From NCBI GenBank assembly GCA_039182435.1, contig JBCDCC010000042.1, positions 1 to 14,320 on the forward strand: a stretch of DNA of 14,320 nt, given 5' to 3'. The notes beneath the pieces are model-generated. The model searched no databases, was not told the origin of the DNA, and worked only from the letters and a program-made list of their open reading frames with translations. The stretch is from JBCCKC01 sp039182435 (GTDB lineage: Bacteria > Verrucomicrobiota > Verrucomicrobiia > Opitutales > Coraliomargaritaceae). This document shows, one piece after another, positions 7,437 through 14,320 of the stretch. How positions within the stretch are numbered: position 1 is the first letter of the stretch; each line of letters begins with the position of its first letter. The translations under genes and the position numbers were made by a program.

Positions 7437-7550
7437 AACAAATCAAATCTCACCCCCGAAACCCGAACCATCTACTTTGATCGACTCTCTCAGCTCTCGC
7501 TTTGGTGATTGTAAAATCATGCCCATTCCTGTAACGCATTGTTATAGCTT

Positions 7551-9215
7551 ATGTCGATGAATCAGCATGTTTGGTATGGGTGCTATGGATCGAACCTACG
7601 AGAGGAACGATTCATGTGCTACATTTCGGGAGGTAGCCCTGAGGGCTCGAGTGCAAGCAATCCTGGTGCGATAGACCCAACACCACCAGAAGATGCCCGT
7701 GACTGGAAGTCCGACTGGCAACTCTATTTCGGAAGAAATAGCGCGAAATGGTCCAATGGTGGAGTCGCCTTCATCCAAAAGCCTGCCAAGGCGAAGACAG
7801 ATGAATCCCTATTCAGACTTTATAGCATCACATTTGAGCAATTCATAGACGTTCTCATTCAGGAAAATGGATTAAACCCACATACCGAAGAGACATTGCG
7901 AGAAAGTCTTATTCAGGAAATAGGTAATCAGCTACCGCGCATGCAGGTTGGAGAGACCTATGACTTGTCCACTGACTGTCTGACTAACGGTTGGTATAGA
8001 AGACTCGTCTTTCTAGGAACAAAAAAAGGGGCTCCGATCTTAAGCTTCACTTCATCCGAAAAACTGGACTTCCGGGAGCCTGCAGATGCCTATTTGAACG
8101 TGATCGCAATAGGACTGATTCAGTCATTCCCGATGGTTTCGCAAGAAAGTATCAGCCAATACCTCTCAAAAAATAGCCGCATATCTGCAAAGCGAGCAGC
8201 GACAATCACCCAGAACGCCTACCAGTCTTATCTCTTCTCAGCGAAAGTCGCCATCAGAGATAATAGAGATGCTTCAGATTCAACATTCGGAACAAAGGCC
8301 ACACCACTAGTCGATTTTTTCAGAACGATTCCTACTGGAACCCGTGAAAATAATAAACGGGAATACATTATTCACCTGCCCAACTCTTACTTTGAAGGAG
8401 ACTCCAAGCTAAGAAAACGTGAATTGCTGGCAATTTCGAGCTGGCACAGGGGCAAAGAATACCGAGTTCTAGCGACCGCACTCAGTTACCCAAAAACCGA
8501 CATGGAAAGGTATAGAATAGGGAAGCACGAAATTGCCGTAGACCAAAAACTTCGCACAGCAATTGGCGTTAGAACAGGTGATTGGATAGGAGTTTATAGG
8601 CTAGCTAAACGCAAAGGAAGCAGCTGGCTATATTGGAGTTTCGAAAGCATTATCGGCACACAGCCGCAAATTATGCGAGTCTATCAGGCGACATTTGAGG
8701 ACATGGAAGCAGACGTAGCACGTATACCGCAATCCAGCTTCGACTTAATTGGTGCCAAACCCGGCTCAACAATAGCGCTTAGCTCGACCACAGAACGCGC
8801 CCACGCGCGAGGCTTAGTGCTGAGCAACGAAGCATTCGCGGAAAGAAAGAAGCAGATACAAAATGAGCCCGGGCGCTATCCAGATCCGAGAACGGACCTT
8901 GAGTTATCGCGCCTGCGCAGTGGCTCCGGAGATGCAGACCTACCAGCAATCTTTATCGACTACGATCTGAGAAAACGCCTTGGTGTGCGCCCCGGTGATT
9001 CACTCAGAGTCGTTCGCGACAGCTACGATCTCTTCTTCAGCCGCATCTATCTAATCCTATTCCCTATTTTACTCGGCTTAGTGACAGCAGTGCTCTCCTT
9101 TACTCACGAACGCTGGGAAGAGACCATTATACGTATAGTTCTATTTATCGGAATTACGATAGCCGCATTCCTTACCGTAATATGGGAAGTCAGAAGTAAA
9201 TTCCGAAGAAAGTAA
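7551..9215 (+). CDS. Gamma-glutamylcyclotransferase-like domain fused to repeated barrel-like motifs and a C-terminal membrane hairpin
   Basis: A 554-residue protein with an unusual layout. The N-terminus VWYGCYGSNL (7-16), followed by RFMCYISGG, matches the YGSN signature of the gamma-glutamylcyclotransferase/AIG2 fold. FIDVLIQENGL (98-108) could supply the catalytic Glu (E105), by analogy with the QEG motif of that family. Residues 328-350 and 467-489 are similar (11 of 23 identical), sharing I..D..LR...GVR.GD...V.R. A weaker third copy lies at 390-412. The GVRxGD pattern recalls double-psi or AbrB/Cdc48-N-type barrels. Two hydrophobic segments follow (about 497-516 and 524-545), with a basic tail, so the enzyme domain is probably tethered to the inner face of the membrane. 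The gene uses more ATA and AGA codons and is AT-richer than its neighbours, suggesting transfer. No clear ribosome binding site precedes the ATG at 7551; the ATG at 7557 is an alternative. The real substrate is unknown. Confidence 0.75.
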   Translation: MSMNQHVWYGCYGSNLREERFMCYISGGSPEGSSASNPGAIDPTPPEDARDWKSDWQLYFGRNSAKWSNGGVAFIQKPAKAKTDESLFRLYSITFEQFIDVLIQENGLNPHTEETLRESLIQEIGNQLPRMQVGETYDLSTDCLTNGWYRRLVFLGTKKGAPILSFTSSEKLDFREPADAYLNVIAIGLIQSFPMVSQESISQYLSKNSRISAKRAATITQNAYQSYLFSAKVAIRDNRDASDSTFGTKATPLVDFFRTIPTGTRENNKREYIIHLPNSYFEGDSKLRKRELLAISSWHRGKEYRVLATALSYPKTDMERYRIGKHEIAVDQKLRTAIGVRTGDWIGVYRLAKRKGSSWLYWSFESIIGTQPQIMRVYQATFEDMEADVARIPQSSFDLIGAKPGSTIALSSTTERAHARGLVLSNEAFAERKKQIQNEPGRYPDPRTDLELSRLRSGSGDADLPAIFIDYDLRKRLGVRPGDSLRVVRDSYDLFFSRIYLILFPILLGLVTAVLSFTHERWEETIIRIVLFIGITIAAFLTVIWEVRSKFRRK

Positions 9216-9458
9216 AGACACGCTCAGAGAACAATACCCATTAGCTCTTAAAATGAGAAATTTGATCTTACTAATCTCATAAGACTCTGCTTAATTCTTT
9301 TAACTAACTCAAGTAATCGAGAAGAACGTATACTGCTTTGAAAATGGTATAACGAACGGTTAAAAGAAGATTCAGCTTCCATCAGGTGACCGCGTTGCGA
9401 AAGGTGCCCGGATTTCCTGCATTGCTTCAATCGCATTTATAATCAAAGGCTTAAACTG
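9216..9458. promoter_or_regulatory. AT-rich 243-base intergenic region with a candidate -10 box
   Basis: This gap separates two plus-strand genes and is clearly AT-richer than the downstream gene. TATAAT (9438-9443) is a perfect -10 hexamer 15 bases before the ATG at 9459, but no good -35 lies 17 bases upstream (TTTCCT at 9413-9418 is too far). AAAGG (9445-9449) could be a ribosome binding site. If TATAAT is used, the leader would be only about nine bases. A weak inverted repeat, ATGAGA/TCTCAT, spans 9253-9280. Confidence 0.35.
9248..9436 (-). pseudogene. Possible relic of a small four-helix-bundle (S23-type) protein
   Basis: Within the 243-base AT-rich gap, the minus strand has a 62-codon frame ending in RLLELVKRIKQSLMRLVRSN. 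This resembles the usual C-terminus of four-helix-bundle proteins (LLEL....RMLNGLIRSLR). There is no recognisable N-terminal half, and upstream sequence enters the divergent gene at 9459. It could be a decayed gene end or a chance frame. Confidence 0.2.
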
Positions 9459-11600
9459 ATGAATATTTTGAAAGCGCTGACCGGAAGCTATTCTTGGAAA
9501 TTCAGACGCGTCGGTGGCATCTACCAAGTTCAACTCGACACGGTCGATGACCTACGCGCACTTGAAGAACTCGACCCTAAACTTTGGGTCGCGCTCAGTT
9601 GCCCGGTCAATGGCTTAGAAATCGATGCAAAAACCCTCCAGCTCATCGATTATGAAACCGATGGACGTGTCCGCATTGAGGAGATGCTCGCTGCCGTTCG
9701 ATGGACACTGGAGCGCCTAGAAAAACCCGAATCACTCTTCGTCGGAGGCGACCTCCCTCTCGAAGCAATTAAGACCTCAGATCCCGAAGGTGCCGCACTC
9801 ATCGCCTCTGCCCGCCAGATCCTCACGAATCTGGGAGAAGAAGACCCACAGACCATTTCAGTCGCAGCAGCCGCAAATACGGCAAAAATCTACGGTCAAT
9901 CCCGCCTGAATGGAGATGGCGTCATCTCTCACGATGCGACCAAGGACAAAGCGGTTCAACAGCTCATTACAGACATCATCCATTGTGTTGGTGCGGAGAA
10001 AGACCGAAGCGGTGTCGATGGCATCACCCAAAAGAAACTCGAGGCCTTTTTCACGCAAGCTCAGCATTACGAACGTTGGTGGACACGCGGAGAAATCGAT
10101 TCCCAAGCAGGTGAGGACATCTTTCCACTCGGAGACAAGACTCCGCAGGCCTTCGAACATTATATCAAAGTTGAACGTAAAATAGACGATTTCTTTGCCC
10201 GCTGCCAGCTAGCTGCCTTCGACCCACGCGCAGAGGAGCCTCTCAACCACGACGTAACGCTCTACAAATCACTCGCAGAAGAAAATTTCGCCGATAGCCA
10301 ACTAGAGGTAGAAGCGCTACCTCTAGCCACGATCACCAAAAACCCCGAATTGACGCTTGAGTCAGGCATCAACCCTGAATGGAAGGCACGCTTCGATCAT
10401 TTCAGGAGAGAAGTCCTCGCCCCACTCAACATCGGCCCTGAGAAGACAATCAATCTAGAGCAGTGGCAGAATACCAAGAACCGATTCTCCGGTTACATAA
10501 AATGGCGAAAGGAAAAACCTGATACCGGCGTTGAAAAAATAGGTATCACACAGATTCGAAGTATCCTCAAATCGGATACAAAAGACAAACTTCTTACACT
10601 CCTGCGAGAAGATGCCGCTCTCGCCCCTCGGATGAAATCTGTCGATGCTGTCGAAAAACTCGCACGCTACCATCGAGACTTGGTCCTCATTCTGAAGAAC
10701 TTCGTCAACTTCAACGATTTCTACGACGAATCCTGCTCAGCGATCTTCCAGGCGGGCGAACTCTTCCTCGACGGCCGCGAATGCAAGCTTTGCCTCCGGG
10801 TGGATAACCCAACCAAGCACGCGGCACTGGCTTCTCTTTCCCGGGCCTATGTTACTTACTGCCAATGCTGGCGCAAAGACTCACCCAAGACTTTCTATAT
10901 TGCTGCCGTTTTTTCCGATGGTGATTCGGCGAACTTAACCATCGGTCGCAATGGAGTTTTCCGGGATAAGGCTGGCAAACTCTGGGATACCACCGTTATC
11001 CGAATGATAGAAAACCCGATTAGCCTGCGAGAAGCCTTCTGGATGCCCTACCTGCGGATCGGCCGCTATATTGGCGAGCAACTCGAAAAATGGGCCGTGA
11101 GTCGGGATAAAGAAATCCAGAAGCAAATGGAAACGGGCATCGATAATACGGCTAAGGTGAGTAGTCAGAAATCGGAAGCAACCAAGAGTAATAACCTAGG
11201 CGGCGCAGCGGGTATGGTCGCTGCCGCAGGCATTGCTCTGGGCGCAGTCGGTGCCGGTATCGCGTCACTCTTTAATACGGTCAAAGCGCTCGCATGGTGG
11301 GAGCTGCCACTCGTCATCACTGGTATCCTGCTGATGATCTCATTGCCTTCCATGATCATTGCATGGCTTAAAATTCGCAAGCGCACCCTCGCACCACTCC
11401 TTGATGCCTCCGGCTGGGCGGTCAACGGCCGCACACTTATTTCTTTCAAGCTGGGACGCATCCTCACCGCACGCGCCAAACTCCCCTCAACCGCACTCTG
11501 TAAATTCGATGAACGCAACTCAAATCGCCGCCTTATCTGGCTCATAACCGGACTGGTCATCGTCGCTGCCGCCACCGGCTTAGCCTTCCTCTTTCTATAA
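9459..11600 (+). CDS. Large protein of unknown function with an EF-hand-like loop and three C-terminal membrane helices
   Basis: A 713-residue protein that I cannot name. Most of it (1-580) looks soluble. Residues 64-75 fit a canonical EF-hand calcium loop: Asp at positions 1 and 5, Glu at 3 and 12, Gly at 6, Val at 8. Two looser Asp/Gly-rich loops occur at about 149-160 (RLNGDGVISHDA) and 182-193 (DRSGVDGITQKK). Hydrophobic segments lie at about 583-606 (Gly/Ala-rich), 613-636 and 691-713, the last ending the protein. Between them, LLDASGWAVNGRT (647-659) is a motif I recall from other conserved hypothetical proteins; I have not checked this. The membrane helices would anchor a large N-terminal domain, probably in the cytoplasm because no signal peptide is present. 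The start has AAAGG about ten bases upstream. Composition is typical of the window, unlike the preceding gene. A terminator follows. The function is unknown. Confidence 0.8.
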   Translation: MNILKALTGSYSWKFRRVGGIYQVQLDTVDDLRALEELDPKLWVALSCPVNGLEIDAKTLQLIDYETDGRVRIEEMLAAVRWTLERLEKPESLFVGGDLPLEAIKTSDPEGAALIASARQILTNLGEEDPQTISVAAAANTAKIYGQSRLNGDGVISHDATKDKAVQQLITDIIHCVGAEKDRSGVDGITQKKLEAFFTQAQHYERWWTRGEIDSQAGEDIFPLGDKTPQAFEHYIKVERKIDDFFARCQLAAFDPRAEEPLNHDVTLYKSLAEENFADSQLEVEALPLATITKNPELTLESGINPEWKARFDHFRREVLAPLNIGPEKTINLEQWQNTKNRFSGYIKWRKEKPDTGVEKIGITQIRSILKSDTKDKLLTLLREDAALAPRMKSVDAVEKLARYHRDLVLILKNFVNFNDFYDESCSAIFQAGELFLDGRECKLCLRVDNPTKHAALASLSRAYVTYCQCWRKDSPKTFYIAAVFSDGDSANLTIGRNGVFRDKAGKLWDTTVIRMIENPISLREAFWMPYLRIGRYIGEQLEKWAVSRDKEIQKQMETGIDNTAKVSSQKSEATKSNNLGGAAGMVAAAGIALGAVGAGIASLFNTVKALAWWELPLVITGILLMISLPSMIIAWLKIRKRTLAPLLDASGWAVNGRTLISFKLGRILTARAKLPSTALCKFDERNSNRRLIWLITGLVIVAAATGLAFLFL

Positions 11601-11603
11601 GTT

Positions 11604-11644
11604 GGCAGCCGTTCAAAACGACGAAGCGGCCAGCCTGATTTTTT
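11604..11644 (+). terminator. Likely Rho-independent terminator after the 713-residue protein gene
   Basis: Four bases after the stop, GGC-A-GCCG (11604-11611) can pair with CGGC-CA-GCC (11627-11635), enclosing a smaller CGTT/AACG hairpin. Six Ts follow (11639-11644). The T-tract overlaps the end of the convergent SNF2 gene. The internal mismatch weakens the stem. Confidence 0.5.
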
Positions 11645-14320
11645 AAGAAAGTAGGCCCTTAATCTCCTCGATACTGACCTTGGAATTCGCCGCAGCGGAT
11701 TCTTCAAAGAGTTCGGCGAGGAGCTCTGCCTTCTTTGCCTGGAGCTCGAGAACCTTCTCTTCCACCGTATTGGCGGCTATCAACTTGATACTTGTGACGA
11801 CACGCTTCTGGCCGATTCGGTGCGCACGGTCCGTCGCCTGAGCTTCCGCGGCAGGGTTCCACCATGGGTCGTAGTGCAGGACCGTATCTGCGCCCGTAAG
11901 ATTCAGACCGGTGCCTCCGGCCTTGAGCGAAATCAGGAAGACAGGGATCTCTTCGTCCTCGTTAAAGGTATCACAAATCGCGAGACGGTCCTTAGTCTGT
12001 CCGTCCAAATAACAAAAGCGCTTTCCCTTCACTGCAAGATGCTGAGCCAGAAGTTTGAGAGCCGTCACGAAGCTGGAGAAGACGAGGATTCGGCTCCCCG
12101 CATCGATGCATTCATCAAGGATTTCGTCAAAGGCAGCGAGTTTTGCCGATTCGGATTCGGCATAAGTATCGTCAAGGATCCGTGGATCGACACAGGCTTG
12201 GCGTAGACGAAGCAACTCGGTGAAGGCCGCGAACTTAAGTCGCCCTTCATTTGCTCCAGACATTTCCAAGTTAAAGATTTCACGACGCGTTTTCTCCAAA
12301 GTATCGTTGTAGAAACGCTGCTGCTTGGCGCCGAGTTCGCAGAAAAAAGTCTTCTCGATCTTGTCGGGCAGCTCCGGCGCGACTTCTTTCTTCGTCCGGC
12401 GAAGGATATAGGCGGCCGCTCGGCTTGTCTGTCGTTTCGAATGCCAGATCCGGTCCTCTTGTCTGAGCCCAGTCGGCGCCTTCTGCAAATAACCTGGCAT
12501 TAAGAAAGTAAACAAGGATAGCAGATCATCGAGCGAGTTTTCGACTGGCGTCCCGGTGAGGAGAAAGCGCCCCTTGCTGTGTAGACTGGTCAAGGTGCGT
12601 GCATTCTGGCTGCGGCGATTCTTAATATGCTGCGCCTCGTCGCCGATCACCACACACCAATCCATCGTGCCCATCAAGTCGGCGTCCTGACGTAGCGTTC
12701 CATAGGATGTGATGATCAGGTCGAAATCCTCCAAAACGACTAACTCCTTTGCCCGCTTGGGGCCATGGTGCTTGAGCGCCTTGATGCCGGGCGCAAAGCG
12801 CGACGCTTCCCGCATCCAGTTTTCCACCAAGCTGGCCGGGCAGACGACGAGCGCTGGCTGCGTCGCCTCATCCTGCGTATCATTCTTACGGATACATTCA
12901 ATCAAGGCTAAGGCCTGTAGCGTTTTACCAAGACCCATCTCATCGGCGAGGATACCACCGAGGTCATGACGGTAAAGGTGCCAGAGCCATGCGACTCCAA
13001 TCCGCTGATAGCTACGAAGGATCGCATCAAAGCGAGCTCGAATCGGCGCGGGCTCGAGCGCACCGATTTGCTTGAGCGCCTGGCTACGCGACTGCCAAGC
13101 CTGAGGTGGTTGCCATCCCTCGGCCATCTCATCAAGGAGTTCTTCGACATCGACCAGCTCTGCAGATTCGAGGCGTTTTGAAAAAGTGGGGGTGAACGGA
13201 CGGTCGACCTGCCCACTAATCGCCTTCTCAATCGAATGCAGGCGATCCACAGAAGCTTTATCAAGGAGGGTGATCTTCGCACTCCCCGATTCCCTATCGG
13301 GATCTACATAATTCTTACCGCTGGCGATGGCGCGGCGAAGGATATTTTCGTCCTGCGTTTTGCTCAGTGAAATCTCCAGACGAAAACGGCCATCTTCTTC
13401 ATTCGCTTCCACATTGAGTTCGGATAATTCGATATGCGCCAATTTATCTTCAAAGTTATCGGTAAACACTGCGCGCCATTGATCACGCAAGGTCCGCCAA
13501 TAGGCTGCGAGAAAATTAAGGGTTTTATGGCGGTCACGGAGCCACCACTTACGATTCGAAGGCTCGAGCATGAATCCCTCGCGCTTGAGAATTTCGCGAA
13601 GCGGTTGAATCGTATCATCGGACGAAGGTAGACGCACCGCAATAAAGTTGGGCGAGCCGTCTACAACAATCCGATGGGTCGGACAATCCGCCATCGGATC
13701 CTTCGAAGAAGTCTGCACACTGGGATAATCGCCCGAGCGCGCCTTCCATGTGTTTTGGACACGAGCTTCCGCGACTCGGCGCAGGTTCTCTTTTGATGGC
13801 TCTCGAAGACTCACACTGGAGCGAATTTTACGGGGCGGCTCCTCAACTACGACCGGAGCCTCATCCTCTTCGTCTTCATCTTCAGCCGCTTCCTCCTCAC
13901 TAAGCTCGAGGAATGAGTGCACGCCCGGTAAAGTCGCCCCTGACCATTCAATTGGTTCGCTAGGTTGCTTCACCCAATAGACCACTGGTTCGCCTTCAAG
14001 CGAGGCGAGGAGCTGGTTTAGACGTTTCTTCGTCAGCTGTATCAGCGCGGCGAGTTTTCCGCCACACCAGCCTTCGATCAAAATTAAGGCCTTCTCTTGA
14101 GCTGGATTCACTGCATAAGCCTTGGCCGGTTTCAGTTTATTCAGCGGTAAAATCTCACGCCCAGCCGCGGCCTCCAGTTTGACCATGATTCCATTACGCT
14201 CGGCCGCCGTCTCCAGATTCGGCGGAAGGAAGACCAGGAGGCGCAGCCGCACCCCATCCGGATTCACTCGGATGGAGCGCACGGCAGGCGCGACTGGAGC
14301 GAGCGCTTCGGGAGTATCGA
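11643..14320 (-). CDS. SNF2-family DEAD/H-like ATPase (helicase superfamily 2), 5' end probably outside the window
   Basis: A bacterial SNF2/Rad54-type DNA translocase. Numbered from an internal GTG at 14282, motif I is DEMGLGKT (447-454). Motif Ia is VVCPASLVENW, motif II is DEAQ (548-551) and motif III is LLTGTPVEN (574-582). Motif V/VI is LKAGGTGLNL with QATDRAHRIGQ (815-825), carrying the arginine fingers. An Asp/Glu-rich linker (about 128-142) divides the N-terminal part, which has no recognised domain. The ATPase core starts near 420. Such enzymes remodel DNA-protein complexes using ATP; the partner here is unknown. The frame stays open from 14282 to the window edge with reasonable residues (Ala/Pro-rich), and no ATG or good ribosome binding site marks 14282, so I treat the gene as 5'-partial. 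It converges on the gene ending at 11600. There are no nearby restriction, methylase or defence genes in view, so a defence role is not supported. Confidence 0.93.
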   Translation of the reverse strand, partial: DTPEALAPVAPAVRSIRVNPDGVRLRLLVFLPPNLETAAERNGIMVKLEAAAGREILPLNKLKPAKAYAVNPAQEKALILIEGWCGGKLAALIQLTKKRLNQLLASLEGEPVVYWVKQPSEPIEWSGATLPGVHSFLELSEEEAAEDEDEEDEAPVVVEEPPRKIRSSVSLREPSKENLRRVAEARVQNTWKARSGDYPSVQTSSKDPMADCPTHRIVVDGSPNFIAVRLPSSDDTIQPLREILKREGFMLEPSNRKWWLRDRHKTLNFLAAYWRTLRDQWRAVFTDNFEDKLAHIELSELNVEANEEDGRFRLEISLSKTQDENILRRAIASGKNYVDPDRESGSAKITLLDKASVDRLHSIEKAISGQVDRPFTPTFSKRLESAELVDVEELLDEMAEGWQPPQAWQSRSQALKQIGALEPAPIRARFDAILRSYQRIGVAWLWHLYRHDLGGILADEMGLGKTLQALALIECIRKNDTQDEATQPALVVCPASLVENWMREASRFAPGIKALKHHGPKRAKELVVLEDFDLIITSYGTLRQDADLMGTMDWCVVIGDEAQHIKNRRSQNARTLTSLHSKGRFLLTGTPVENSLDDLLSLFTFLMPGYLQKAPTGLRQEDRIWHSKRQTSRAAAYILRRTKKEVAPELPDKIEKTFFCELGAKQQRFYNDTLEKTRREIFNLEMSGANEGRLKFAAFTELLRLRQACVDPRILDDTYAESESAKLAAFDEILDECIDAGSRILVFSSFVTALKLLAQHLAVKGKRFCYLDGQTKDRLAICDTFNEDEEIPVFLISLKAGGTGLNLTGADTVLHYDPWWNPAAEAQATDRAHRIGQKRVVTSIKLIAANTVEEKVLELQAKKAELLAELFEESAAANSKVSIEEIKGLLS

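Noticed and set aside
7312..7550. SAM or SAH riboswitch upstream of the ArsR/methyltransferase gene
   Set aside because: I looked on the minus strand for the conserved cores of these riboswitches and did not find them. The short inverted repeats alone do not support one.
11165..11707. 180-codon minus-strand frame over the end of the 713-residue protein gene
   Set aside because: It is Arg/Ser/Pro-rich and antisense to the membrane helices. It also overlaps the end of the SNF2 gene in another frame.
11643..14320. SNF2 protein as part of an anti-phage defence system
   Set aside because: No nuclease, methylase, phospholipase-D-like or other defence partner is adjacent in the window. Solitary SNF2 ATPases are common in bacterial chromosomes.

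Overview
The window looks like a chromosomal segment from a Gram-negative bacterium, and my best guess is Verrucomicrobiota (Opitutales-like). That guess rests on recall of similar hypothetical proteins, such as an N-terminal CDFLLL membrane segment followed by a long coiled coil, so it is only moderately supported. Most genes are moderately GC-rich and densely packed. I see no rRNA, tRNA, CRISPR array, transposase or phage gene.

Layout. A terminator of an upstream gene lies at the left edge (1-24). rlmN (minus) and radC (plus) are divergent housekeeping genes at 76-2057. A stand-alone SAM-dependent methyltransferase (2073-2810, minus) faces radC and diverges from a two-gene plus-strand unit at 2880-6308. 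That unit holds a polytopic membrane protein and a membrane-anchored coiled-coil protein. They are separated by about 100 bases that contain three exact copies of a 15-base unit running up to the second start codon. An ArsR-type helix-turn-helix/methyltransferase fusion (6382-7311, minus) converges on this unit. Next come an AT-richer gene (7551-9215), encoding a gamma-glutamylcyclotransferase-like domain joined to repeated barrel-like motifs and a C-terminal membrane hairpin, and an AT-rich gap with a possible gene relic (9216-9458). Then follow a 713-residue membrane protein of unknown function with an EF-hand-like loop (9459-11600), a terminator, and a convergent SNF2-family ATPase (11643 to the right edge, 5' end probably outside the window).

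The most interesting element is the pair at 2880-6308. The last two membrane helices of the first protein carry a GxxGTV motif and resemble the pore helices of MotA/TolQ/ExbB proteins. The second protein starts with a single membrane helix containing an Asp-Phe pair, as in MotB, followed by about 230 residues of coiled coil and a C-terminal globular domain. I infer a possible ion-driven, MotAB/ExbBD/ZorAB-like machine with an unusual extracytoplasmic arm. This is a hypothesis and not a demonstrated system. Secondary points are a very Cys-rich in-frame extension upstream of the ArsR/methyltransferase gene and the compositional island at about 7.5-9.45 kb.
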